Shown: in pieces, positions 1 through 7,646 of the stretch
Layout of the letters: each line of letters opens with the position of its first letter
Numbering within the stretch: the first letter of the stretch is position 1
NCBI GenBank assembly: GCA_017452785.1
Contig: JAFTLT010000013.1
Coordinates: 1-64,000 of the forward strand
Reading direction: 5' to 3'
DNA length: 64,000 nt
Origin: Clostridia bacterium
Lineage (GTDB): Bacteria > Bacillota > Clostridia > Oscillospirales > Acutalibacteraceae
Translations under genes and position numbers: made by a program
The notes under the pieces: generated by a model
Told to the model about the DNA's origin: nothing
Database searches by the model: none
The model's input: the letters and a program-made list of their open reading frames with translations, nothing else

Positions 1-80
1 ACAGTAACAAGTTTGTTCCGTTCAATTGGTGATCACACCTAAGTATTCCACCAACACATAGATTCTCCTTATCTAAAGAC

Positions 81-129
81 AAAGCCCACTGACACCCTGA
101 GCCTGACCGCTTGGGGTGTCGGTGCTTTT
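81..129 (+). terminator. Rho-independent terminator of a gene left of the window
   Basis: An 11-bp stem (87-97 with 114-124, one G-U pair) closes a 16-nt loop and is followed by CTTTT. It would end a plus-strand transcript entering from the left. No coding sequence is recognisable in bases 1-80. Confidence 0.6.
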
Positions 130-130
130 A

Positions 131-261
131 CCCCTCTGTCACAGCTTCGCAAGCTCCGCTGTGACATCTCCACTTTCAGCGTGTCGAAACTTTCCTTCGC
201 CGACAAACCGAAACGCAATTCTGCGTTCTGCACTCTGCATTCGCATTCAAAAAAGCGGCGG
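131..261 (-). repeat. Dispersed intergenic repeat mosaic (CCCCTCTGTC block plus GCAGAGTGCAGAA block)
   Basis: This is a composite of two short repeat blocks. The CCCCTCTGTC...TGACATCTCC block recurs at 2790, 47082, 53077 and 62531. The block containing TTCTGCGTTCTGCACTCTGC recurs in reverse complement at 62439-62539, where flanking bases such as GTTTCGGTTT and GGAAAGTTTCG also match. No protein with real support is encoded here; short frames in it are repeat translations. Confidence 0.65.
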
Positions 262-282
262 ACTAACACTCCACCGCTTTTT
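250..282. terminator. Bidirectional hairpin terminator at the repeat edge
   Basis: AAAAAGCGG (250-258) pairs with CCGCTTTTT (274-282), so the stem has a U tract on either strand. It could stop transcripts from both sides just before the ylxM promoter. Confidence 0.5.
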
Positions 283-319
283 GCTATTCTACCCTGCGTA
301 CAAAAAAATAAAAAATATG

Positions 320-390
320 CTGTAAAGCTATTGACATTTACACCTATCTTTAGTATAATATCCGAGCTGTAAAGTTAATGGTCTTTACAG
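320..390 (+). promoter_or_regulatory. Possible operator: three CTGTAAAG boxes around the promoter
   Basis: CTGTAAAG occurs at 320-327, just before the -35 box, and at 367-374. Its exact reverse complement CTTTACAG lies at 383-390. The last two form an 8-bp inverted repeat with an 8-nt spacer right at the predicted transcription start. It could be a DNA operator or a 5' UTR hairpin. The binding protein is unknown. Confidence 0.4.
331..359 (+). promoter_or_regulatory. Perfect sigma-A promoter of the ylxM-ffh operon
   Basis: TTGACA at 331-336 and TATAAT at 354-359 are separated by exactly 17 bp, which matches the housekeeping consensus. The predicted transcription start is near 366. Confidence 0.85.
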
Positions 391-411
391 ATAAGAGGGG
401 AGGATGTAAAA

Positions 412-774
412 ATGGCTAAAGATCTTGACATAATCGTTTTGTTTGACATTTACGGCGATATGCTCACTCAGAAGCAGCAGGATTTTATAGGCTATTATTA
501 CAACGATGACCTCTCACTTGCGGAAATAGCCGAAAACGAAGGCATCACAAGGCAGGGTGTGCGTGACGCAATCAAGCGTGCCGAGGCTCAGCTCTTTGCC
601 TTTGAGGAACATCTCGGACTCAGAGACCGTCTTGAAAAAACAAGACGTGGCCTTGAGGAAATTTCTGAGCTGACAAAGCTCATTGACGAGGTTAACCGCC
701 GCACAATTCTCTCAAGAGAAATTAACGACGCAACGGCAAGGATTTCCGCACTGACACAAATAATTAGCGAATAA
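412..774 (+). CDS. ylxM: YlxM family HTH protein, SRP-associated
   Basis: This 120-residue protein matches the size and composition of YlxM, a helix-turn-helix protein that sits beside ffh in Firmicutes and is thought to modulate the signal recognition particle. An N-terminal sigma-70 region 4-like HTH is visible around residues 19-55 (TQKQQDFIGYYYNDDLSLAE, then ITRQGVRDAIKRAEAQL). A charged helical segment follows it. The ATG has the strong site GAGGGGAGG upstream. The gene is followed after 9 bases by ffh, so the two are cotranscribed from the perfect promoter at 331-359. The order ylxM-ffh is the classic one and supports the call. How YlxM acts is not settled in the family. Confidence 0.9.
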   Translation: MAKDLDIIVLFDIYGDMLTQKQQDFIGYYYNDDLSLAEIAENEGITRQGVRDAIKRAEAQLFAFEEHLGLRDRLEKTRRGLEEISELTKLIDEVNRRTILSREINDATARISALTQIISE

Positions 775-783
775 GGTGATTTA

Positions 784-2157
784 ATGGCATTTGAAGGTCT
801 TTCAGACAGACTGGAAGCCGCCTTTAAAAAGCTCAGAAGTAAAGGTTCACTTACAGAGAGCGATGTAAAGGAAGCCATGAGAGAAGTTCGTCTGGCTCTT
901 TTGGAAGCTGACGTTAACTATAAGGTAGCTAAGGACTTCACCAAAACCGTAACAGAGCGAGCCATCGGCGCCAAGGTTATGGAAAGTCTCACCCCCTCAC
1001 AGATGGTTATCAAAATCGTCAACGAGGAGCTCACAAATCTCATGGGCGGCACCAAGTCAAGACTCAACACCGCAAACCACCCTCCCACGGTGGTTATGAT
1101 GTGCGGTCTTCAGGGTAGCGGTAAAACTACTCACAGTGCAAAACTTGCTCTTATGCTCAAAAATCAGGGACACAGACCCTTGCTCGTCGGTTGTGACGTT
1201 TACAGACCTGCGGCTATCAAGCAGCTTGAGGTTGTGGGCGAAAAGGCAGGCGTGCCCGTCTTCCAGCTCGGTCAGATTAACCCTGTTGAAATTGCAAAAA
1301 AGGCAGTGGCTCACGCTAAGGATCATGGCTACGATTACGTTTTCCTTGATACAGCCGGTCGACTTCATGTTGACGAAGAGCTTATGAATGAGCTTAAGAA
1401 TATCAAGAGCGAAGTTCATCCCCACGAAATAATGCTTGTTGTTGACTCAATGACAGGTCAGGATGCAGTTAATGTTGCCACCAGCTTCAATGAGGCTCTC
1501 GGCATTGACGGCCTTCTGCTGACAAAGCTTGACGGTGACACAAGAGGCGGCGCAGCCCTCTCGGCAAGAGCAGTTACAGGCAAGCCTATCAAGTTTGTTG
1601 GTACGGGCGAAAAATTAGGCGACCTTGACGTTTTCCACCCGGACAGAATGGCTTCACGTATTCTCGGCATGGGCGATATGCTCTCACTTATTGAAAAAGC
1701 AGAGCAGGAGCTTGACGAAAAGAAAGCAAGAGAGCTTGAAGAAAAGCTCAGAAAAAATAAATTTGACCTTAATGACCTTCTCGACCAGCTGCAGCAGGTG
1801 AGAAAAATGGGTTCAATCAAAGACTTGCTTAAGATGATTCCGGGCATCGGCAGAAAGATTGACGATGTTGAGGTTGACGAAAGACAGTTTGACCGTGTTC
1901 AGGCACTCATCCTCTCGATGACACCTCAGGAAAGAGCTAAGCCCGATATCATTAATCCCTCAAGAAAGCGCCGTATAGCAGCAGGCGCAGGCATGCAGGT
2001 TGAGGATGTCAACAGACTTCTCAGTCAGTATAGACAAATGCAGAAGATGTTCAAGCAGATGAACGGCAAATCTTCTAAAAAAATGCAGAAGCGTATGAGA
2101 AATATGCCCGGTATGATGCCTCCCGGAATGGGCGGTAACGGCGGATTCGGCTTCTGA
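784..2157 (+). CDS. ffh: Signal recognition particle protein Ffh
   Basis: Ffh is the GTPase of the signal recognition particle; it binds 4.5S/6S-type SRP RNA and signal sequences and hands ribosomes to FtsY at the membrane. The 457-residue protein shows the N domain (about 1-90), then the G domain with P loop GLQGSGKTT (108-116), DVYRPAA (about 138-144), DTAGR (about 189) and TKLDGDTRGG (about 246). The C-terminal M domain is rich in methionine and ends in a Met/Gly/Pro tail (MPGMMPPGMGG). All expected motifs are present and the length is normal. It lies second in the ylxM-ffh-rpsP-khpA operon. Confidence 0.98.
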   Translation: MAFEGLSDRLEAAFKKLRSKGSLTESDVKEAMREVRLALLEADVNYKVAKDFTKTVTERAIGAKVMESLTPSQMVIKIVNEELTNLMGGTKSRLNTANHPPTVVMMCGLQGSGKTTHSAKLALMLKNQGHRPLLVGCDVYRPAAIKQLEVVGEKAGVPVFQLGQINPVEIAKKAVAHAKDHGYDYVFLDTAGRLHVDEELMNELKNIKSEVHPHEIMLVVDSMTGQDAVNVATSFNEALGIDGLLLTKLDGDTRGGAALSARAVTGKPIKFVGTGEKLGDLDVFHPDRMASRILGMGDMLSLIEKAEQELDEKKARELEEKLRKNKFDLNDLLDQLQQVRKMGSIKDLLKMIPGIGRKIDDVEVDERQFDRVQALILSMTPQERAKPDIINPSRKRRIAAGAGMQVEDVNRLLSQYRQMQKMFKQMNGKSSKKMQKRMRNMPGMMPPGMGGNGGFGF

Positions 2158-2249
2158 TAAAGGCGGCGGGATTTCCCCGCATACAAACAGTTAACAGCAC
2201 GAAAGTGTTAAATATTAAAAAGCAAAATTATATTTGGAGGTAATTCAAA

Positions 2250-2495
2250 ATGGCAGTAAAAATCAGACTTCGTCGTATGGGTGCAAAGAAGGCTCCCTTC
2301 TATCGTGTAGTTGTAGCAGATTCAAGATATCCCCGTGATGGTCGTTTCATCGAAGAAATCGGTTACTACAACCCCATGAAGGAACCCTCAGAAATCAAGA
2401 TTGACGCTGAGAAGGCACAGAAGTGGATTGCAAACGGTGCACAGCCCACAGACACAGTTAAGGTTCTTCTTAAAAAGTGCGACATCATTAAATAA
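2250..2495 (+). CDS. rpsP: 30S ribosomal protein bS16
   Basis: This 81-residue protein has the typical bS16 start ([20 protein letters not shown]) and the conserved [12 protein letters not shown] segment. It is a 30S assembly protein. A TTTGGAGG site lies 9 bases upstream. The 92-base gap after ffh could hold a processing site but shows no strong terminator. Confidence 0.98.
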   Translation: MAVKIRLRRMGAKKAPFYRVVVADSRYPRDGRFIEEIGYYNPMKEPSEIKIDAEKAQKWIANGAQPTDTVKVLLKKCDIIK

Positions 2496-2512
2496 TTTTG
2501 GAGGAACGCACT

Positions 2513-2746
2513 TTGAAAGATTTACTTATATCAATTGCCAGCGGTTTGGTCAATGAGCCGGATCAGGTGACTGTTGACGTTGACGACATTAACGAAGAGG
2601 GTGTAGTTGTTTATCACCTTCACGTTGCTCAGGATGATATGGGTAGAGTTATTGGTAAGCAGGGCAGAATTGCAAAAGCTATCAGAACCGTAATGCGTGC
2701 AACTGCAAACAGAAGCGACACAAAGATTTCAGTTGAAATCGACTAA
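2513..2746 (+). CDS. khpA: KH-domain RNA-binding protein KhpA
   Basis: This small single-KH protein (77 residues from this start) usually works with KhpB as an RNA-binding pair. The KH signature is GRVIGKQGRIAKAIR with the GxxG loop GKQG. The frame is also open from a TTG at 2498, but that codon overlaps the Shine-Dalgarno GGAGG at 2500-2504. The TTG at 2513, 8 bases after GGAGG, gives the usual KhpA length and is preferred. It follows rpsP by 17 bases. In most Firmicutes rimM, trmD and rplS come next; here a terminator and repeats follow instead. Confidence 0.9.
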   Translation: MKDLLISIASGLVNEPDQVTVDVDDINEEGVVVYHLHVAQDDMGRVIGKQGRIAKAIRTVMRATANRSDTKISVEID

Positions 2747-2750
2747 AAAA

Positions 2751-2783
2751 TTATTCCCCGTCGAAATGATGGGGAATTTTTTT
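2751..2783 (+). terminator. Terminator of the ylxM-ffh-rpsP-khpA operon
   Basis: ATTCCCC (2753-2759) pairs with GGGGAAT (2771-2777), followed by a run of seven T. It lies directly after the khpA stop. Confidence 0.85.
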
Positions 2784-2789
2784 GTCTTG

Positions 2790-3260
2790 TCTCCCCTGAA
2801 AGGGGAGATGTCAAAAGAGCTTGTCGGTTTTGACAGAGGGGTTGGTACGTGGGGGAGAAAGAAGCTACGGGCAACTAAGACCCGCCCAAAAACTTATAGC
2901 TATTTTGACTGATTACTGTTTTTTTAGTTGGGTATATGGTTTAATTATGTATTGAGGTTAAACATGCAGATATAACTGTTGTTCCTTCTTCGATTGTTAC
3001 AGATATATTACCGTGCCCGTCCCCTTGGCTTTCTACGCAGCCACCTCCCTCTATTCGCAATTGCGTTGCTGAGGGAGGCTAACCTCTCTGTCACTGCATG
3101 ACATCTTTCCCTGAGGGAGCTGCATTTTGTGTAGCAAAAGACTGAGGGAGTACCACCACAGACCTTCTTGTAGGGATGGAACGTCCCCTTAATACCAAAC
3201 CAAAACACATTTCTGTGTTCTGTACTCTGCATCTTTTTGCCGTTAGGCAAAAACCGGCCT
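2790..3260. repeat. Intergenic repeat cluster between khpA and the TetR gene
   Basis: The 613-base gap holds no convincing gene. At 2790-2843 is a block with TCTCCCCTGAAAGGGGAGA and GACAGAGGGG, the same type as at 47082-47210. At 3040-3160 is a CCTCCCTC/GAGGGAGG hairpin block like 47254-47314. At 3195-3232 is a copy of the TTCTGTGTTCTGTACTCTGC block seen at 131-261. The stretch 2860-3000 shows nothing recognisable. Confidence 0.55.
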
Positions 3261-3299
3261 CTTGTGCAAAATGCATAGTTTTGAGCCTTTATTTTATAC

Positions 3300-3328
3300 T
3301 TGCAATTTTTCTTAATAATTGGTAAAAT
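3300..3328 (+). promoter_or_regulatory. Promoter of the TetR gene
   Basis: TTGCAA (3300-3305) and TAAAAT (3323-3328) are 17 bp apart. A TATAAT overlaps slightly downstream (3328-3333). Confidence 0.55.
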
Positions 3329-3359
3329 ATAATGAGATTATCTTGAACGGAGCTGTATT

Positions 3360-4031
3360 ATGAGCGCTCAGACAGTTTATTATAAACCTACATTTATGAA
3401 TATACCTGAAGAAAAAAGGCAGAAAATTCTTTCTGTTGCTGTTGCTGAATTTGCAAACCACGGCTTTGACAACGCCAACATCAACACCATTGCAAAAAAG
3501 GCTCAGGTCAGTGTGGGTTCACTATATAAATACTTTGACACTAAAACAGACCTTTTTATGACAAGCGTTCACTACGGCATATCAAACCTTGAGGTTGTTG
3601 TTGAATCTGTTGTTAACTCTGACGAAGATGTTATGGTTCGCCTTGAAAAGCTTATCAGAATAGCTATAGAATATTCACGCAGAAACAGTCTGCTTATCAA
3701 GCTCTATAATGTCTGCACAAGCGAGGGCAACCGTGTTCTTGCAGAAAAAATAGCTGAGGATATGGAGGCTATCACTGCCGAGGCTTATAAAAAAACTATT
3801 GTGCAAGGTCAGGTTGCAGGCGAAATCAGAACGGATATTGATCCGGGTATGGCGTCGTTTTTAGTTGACAATCTGCTGATGAATATTCAGTTTTCTTATG
3901 CGTGCGACTATTACTGCGAGAGATATAAAATCTATGCAGGCGAAGATATTTTTGAGAAAGATGAATTCGCCATAGAAAACATTTTGCGTTTTATTAAGGC
4001 AGCTCTAAAAATGGACTCTGCCGAAAAATAA
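3360..4031 (+). CDS. TetR/AcrR family transcriptional regulator
   Basis: This 223-residue protein has an N-terminal TetR HTH (about 18-65: KILSVAVAEFANHGFDNANI, then INTIAKKAQVSVGSLYKYF). A C-terminal helical ligand-binding domain of normal size follows, with no family-specific effector motif. The ATG has GGAG 7-8 bases upstream. It lies 31 bases ahead of the FGGY kinase on the same strand, so the two are probably cotranscribed. The regulator may control its own operon in response to a sugar or metabolite; that last point is inference. Confidence 0.9.
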   Translation: MSAQTVYYKPTFMNIPEEKRQKILSVAVAEFANHGFDNANINTIAKKAQVSVGSLYKYFDTKTDLFMTSVHYGISNLEVVVESVVNSDEDVMVRLEKLIRIAIEYSRRNSLLIKLYNVCTSEGNRVLAEKIAEDMEAITAEAYKKTIVQGQVAGEIRTDIDPGMASFLVDNLLMNIQFSYACDYYCERYKIYAGEDIFEKDEFAIENILRFIKAALKMDSAEK

Positions 4032-4062
4032 AAACTAAAATCCGGAAAGGAATGTAGAAAAT

Positions 4063-5655
4063 ATGAAATACGCACTTGCCTATGATATCGGTACCACAGG
4101 TGTAAAAACCTGTCTGTTTGAAATCGACAAGTCAATCAAACTTATTGCAGACGCTATTGAGGGTTATGAGCTTTATGTGCTTCCCGGTGGCGGCGCAGAG
4201 CAGGACCCCGACGAGTGGTGGGCTGCTATGTGCAAAACAACAAAGGAGCTTTTCACAAAGACAGATGTCACACCTGATATGGTTGACGGCATTTCTTTCT
4301 GCTCACAGGCTCAGGGTCTTGTGCTCGTTGATAAAGAGGGCAGACATGTAAGACGTGCAATGAGCTATATGGACCAGAGAGCAAGAGAAGAGCTCAAGGA
4401 GCTTATGGCTTACGGCCCTCAGATTGCAGGCGCAAATATTCCCAAGCTTCTTATTTCACTTCAAAAAACGGGTGCTGTTGCAGCAAGTGTTAAGGACCCT
4501 GTTTATAAATATAACTGGGTCAGAAAGAACGAACCTGAGGTTTTCTCAAAAGTACATAAATGGCTCGATGTTAAAGAGGCTCTTATTGCAAGAATGACAG
4601 GTGAATTTGTTATGACGGAGGACTCCGCTTTCGGCACTCTCCTGTTTGACATCAATAAAAAGTGCTGGAGCCCTCAAATTGCAAAGATGCTCAAGGTTGA
4701 TATGAATCACCTTGCAAAGATTATCAAGTGCACAGATAAAGCCGGTGAGCTCACAGCCAAGGCTGCTGAAGAGTTAGGTCTTAAAGCAGGTACCGCTGTA
4801 TTCGGCGGCGGTATGGACGCTTCACTTATCGGTGTTGGTGCAGGTGCAACAAAAATGAGTGATACTCATGTTTATATGGGTACATCAGGTTGGGTTTCAA
4901 CTGTTGTTGACAAGAGCATTGTTGACACAAGCGCAATGATTGCCGCTGTTGTAGGCGCTCAGACAGGATACTATAACTATTTTGCGGAGCTTGAAACTGC
5001 AGGAAAGTGCCTTGAGTGGGTTAAAAATCACCTTGCTCTTGACGAAATCGGCATTTATCTTAAGAAGATCGATGTTGCAGAGGATATGGAAAGCGAATAC
5101 ACCAACCTCTATCAGTACCTCTCAAGTGTTATTGAAAAGGTGCCTGCAGGCTGTGACGGTGTTATCTTCACGCCCTGGCTTCACGGCAACCGTTGTCCTT
5201 TTGAAGACCCAAATGCAAGAGGTATGTTCTTTAATTTGAGCATTGAAACAGGTAAGAGCGAAATGATCCGTGCCGTAATTGAAGGCGTATGCATGCACAT
5301 GAGATGGATGCTTGAAACCCACGACAAAAAGGTCAAGACATCTGAGGTTATCCGTTTTGTCGGCGGCGGTGCTCTCAATGACAGCACAAGCCAGATTCTT
5401 GCAGACTGCACAGGCAGAAAGGTTGAGGTTGTTTCAAGTCCGCAGAACGTAGGTTCTGTTGGTGCAGCAGTTGTTGTTGCTGCAGGTCTTGGCGTTATTG
5501 ATTCTATCAGTGATGCGGGCAAGCTTATTTCTGCTGAAAAAACCTTTACACCCAATGCAAAGGATAAGCCCGTTTATGATAAGAACTTTGCCGCTTATAA
5601 AGAAATCTACGGCGCAAACAAAAAGATCTTTAAAACGCTCAACTCAGACAGATAA
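4063..5655 (+). CDS. FGGY family carbohydrate kinase, xylulokinase-like
   Basis: This 530-residue sugar kinase has the FGGY fold. It starts with the phosphate-1 motif YDIGTTGVKTCLFE. In the middle it has the substrate-side segment CSQAQGLVLVDKEG with AMSYMDQRARE. Near residue 240-270 come GGGMDASLIGVGAG and GTSGWVS, and the FGGY C-terminal signature region is FVGGGALNDSTSQILADCTG with QNVGSVGAA. It would phosphorylate a ketose or polyol in the cytoplasm. The best match by eye is the XylB group, but FGGY substrate specificity cannot be read from motifs. The only neighbour is a TetR regulator; no isomerase or transporter is beside it. The Shine-Dalgarno GGAAAGGAA is clear. Confidence 0.88.
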   Translation: MKYALAYDIGTTGVKTCLFEIDKSIKLIADAIEGYELYVLPGGGAEQDPDEWWAAMCKTTKELFTKTDVTPDMVDGISFCSQAQGLVLVDKEGRHVRRAMSYMDQRAREELKELMAYGPQIAGANIPKLLISLQKTGAVAASVKDPVYKYNWVRKNEPEVFSKVHKWLDVKEALIARMTGEFVMTEDSAFGTLLFDINKKCWSPQIAKMLKVDMNHLAKIIKCTDKAGELTAKAAEELGLKAGTAVFGGGMDASLIGVGAGATKMSDTHVYMGTSGWVSTVVDKSIVDTSAMIAAVVGAQTGYYNYFAELETAGKCLEWVKNHLALDEIGIYLKKIDVAEDMESEYTNLYQYLSSVIEKVPAGCDGVIFTPWLHGNRCPFEDPNARGMFFNLSIETGKSEMIRAVIEGVCMHMRWMLETHDKKVKTSEVIRFVGGGALNDSTSQILADCTGRKVEVVSSPQNVGSVGAAVVVAAGLGVIDSISDAGKLISAEKTFTPNAKDKPVYDKNFAAYKEIYGANKKIFKTLNSDR

Positions 5656-5668
5656 AAAAGGATAATTT

Positions 5669-5702
5669 AAAATCCGTACTGAATTTTCTCAGTACGGATT
5701 TT
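5669..5702. terminator. Bidirectional terminator between convergent genes
   Basis: AAAATCCGTACTGA (5669-5682) pairs perfectly with TCAGTACGGATTTT (5689-5702) around a 6-nt loop. The A and T tracts make it work for both the kinase (+) and the following minus-strand gene. Confidence 0.85.
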
Positions 5703-5749
5703 CTATAAATAAGAGAGTTGGTATCTGTCCTGTCTTTAAATTTTACTCT

Positions 5750-7513
5750 TTATTTAATTGTCACAATGTCAATAATCTTGCTGTCGCTTTCCTCGTGGCT
5801 GATAGTAACGCTGTCATCCTTTGACATAATAACAACCATTTCCTCGTCAGAAGCCTTGATGCTGTAGTAAACACCCTTGCCATCAAGCTCAAGGAAATAT
5901 ACGCTCTCGCCGTTCATAACAGCTGTGCGGATGTCTGTGATTGCACCCTTGACAGTGATGAGCTCTGCTTCGGGAATGTCAGTGTTTTCATTGTTGGTTG
6001 CATCCTCAATCTTGTCAATGTCAACGCTGATGTTGATGTTATTCTGCTTGAGCTTCTTGACATAAGCGTCGGTGCACTCTGCTATTGTGGTACCGGTGAC
6101 AACAACCTGATAGTTTTCAACGTTAACCATTGCGTAACGCTTGACAAGGTTGTCAGCATCCTTAAGTGCCATAAAGTAGGTGGGCTCGCCGCTGATGTTG
6201 AGCAGAATGGGGAAGGTTGCTTTATAAGCATAGTCCTGAACATCACCCTGTGCCGAAGACTGAGCCGAGGTTTCCTTTGCACCTGAAACCGCATAGAAGC
6301 TGGCGTCTTTTGTTCTCATGTTAATAAGAACAAAGCCGATGATAGCCTGGTCATTACCTGCGGATGTTACACCTGTATACATGTAAACGTCATCGTTCTG
6401 AGCAAGGAAGTTTGAGCCGTCCGTTGCCATCTTAACGCCGTCCTGACCGATGAGTGAGTTGATAAAGCCGTTCTGGTACTTGCCGTAGTAATTGAACTGC
6501 TCAACAAGAAGACTGTCTGAATAAATGCCGTCAATCCACTGAAGGTCTGTGCTGTCTTTTACTGCATCGGCAGAGTACTCGACCATGTCACCTGAAACAG
6601 CGTCAACAATAATAACGCCCTTGACATCTGTGCCGCCAAACAGACCGATAGTCTTATCAAGCACGGGGCAAAGCCAATAGGGCTTGCCGTCTTCATCAAT
6701 TTCAAAGTGAGGCGTGTCAAAAATATATGTGGGATATGCAAAGCGAACATGTCTCATAAGATATTTGCCGAAATGCTCGTGAATTGAATATCTGATATAT
6801 TCACCCTCAGGCAGAAGCTCTAATTCAGCTTTTTGTGTAACCATATTGACCACAACATAGCCGGGCAGACCTTCACCTGTGTTTTTTAACCACTTGAAAA
6901 CATCACCGTAAGCAAGAGTTGTAACCTTGACAGGCTCGTTTTTATAGTTGATCTGAGTCATCTGGTTTGAAACCTCAAACTGTGAAATTGCATTGATTGA
7001 GGCAAGATCACCCAGAGTACGGTTAGCAAGCACGCCTGCTGCAAGATTGTCAAGAACAGGCACCTCAGAGAAGTCGGCTTCCTCAATATCGCTTGCGAAG
7101 CTGGTATTTTCATTGACATCTATGATATTGCTGTAGGTCTTAGCTCTGAAAACAACTGTTGAAAAGAGCGTACCTATACCGACAATTGCAACGAGTATTG
7201 CAATAATAACTACGGAAACGATGCTGCGTTTTTTCACATAGGGCGTATATTCGGGCTTTACAAAGGCTCCGCTTGTTATAAAGAGAAGTATAACAAATAT
7301 TGCTGCAACTATGCCGAAAAACATATAGGTGTCTGTGCTTTTGAAATTAAGGGGAGGAAGCATAAAGTAGTAAGTAATCACTGCACCGATAATTGTGCCG
7401 ATAATGCTTATGATAAGCTTGAGCCCTGATTTTTCAGGAATAAGGTAAGCGTTTTTACCGCTGCCTTTAGTGTTGTCGCTTCCACCTGTGAAATCAACTT
7501 TAATAGGTTCCAT
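5750..7513 (-). CDS. Conserved membrane-anchored protein of unknown function
   Basis: This 587-residue protein has three hydrophobic helices near the N-terminus (about 30-52, 62-82 and 95-118). After them comes a long domain of about 450 residues predicted outside the membrane. The body has conserved-looking blocks such as LGDLASINAISQFEVSNQM, FDTPHFEIDEDGKPYWLCP, GLFGGTDVKG and FLAQNDDVYMYTGVTSAGN. I recall similar unnamed proteins in Clostridia but no assigned function. The last 65 residues (VKGAITDIRTAV onward) look like a small beta-barrel domain. AAGGAG lies ahead of the ATG. The next gene upstream on this strand is the GH95 enzyme, 133 bases away. Confidence 0.8.
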   Translation of the reverse strand: MEPIKVDFTGGSDNTKGSGKNAYLIPEKSGLKLIISIIGTIIGAVITYYFMLPPLNFKSTDTYMFFGIVAAIFVILLFITSGAFVKPEYTPYVKKRSIVSVVIIAILVAIVGIGTLFSTVVFRAKTYSNIIDVNENTSFASDIEEADFSEVPVLDNLAAGVLANRTLGDLASINAISQFEVSNQMTQINYKNEPVKVTTLAYGDVFKWLKNTGEGLPGYVVVNMVTQKAELELLPEGEYIRYSIHEHFGKYLMRHVRFAYPTYIFDTPHFEIDEDGKPYWLCPVLDKTIGLFGGTDVKGVIIVDAVSGDMVEYSADAVKDSTDLQWIDGIYSDSLLVEQFNYYGKYQNGFINSLIGQDGVKMATDGSNFLAQNDDVYMYTGVTSAGNDQAIIGFVLINMRTKDASFYAVSGAKETSAQSSAQGDVQDYAYKATFPILLNISGEPTYFMALKDADNLVKRYAMVNVENYQVVVTGTTIAECTDAYVKKLKQNNINISVDIDKIEDATNNENTDIPEAELITVKGAITDIRTAVMNGESVYFLELDGKGVYYSIKASDEEMVVIMSKDDSVTISHEESDSKIIDIVTIK

Positions 7514-7646
7514 TTAATTCACTCCTTGGGTTAATAATAGTTGTATAATATTGCAATTATACATTGTGATAAGAAAAAAAGCAATAGAAAAAAGTTTAAA
7601 TGTTTTATGGGGAGACCTGCCTTACACAGCCCTCCCCATAAGAAAC

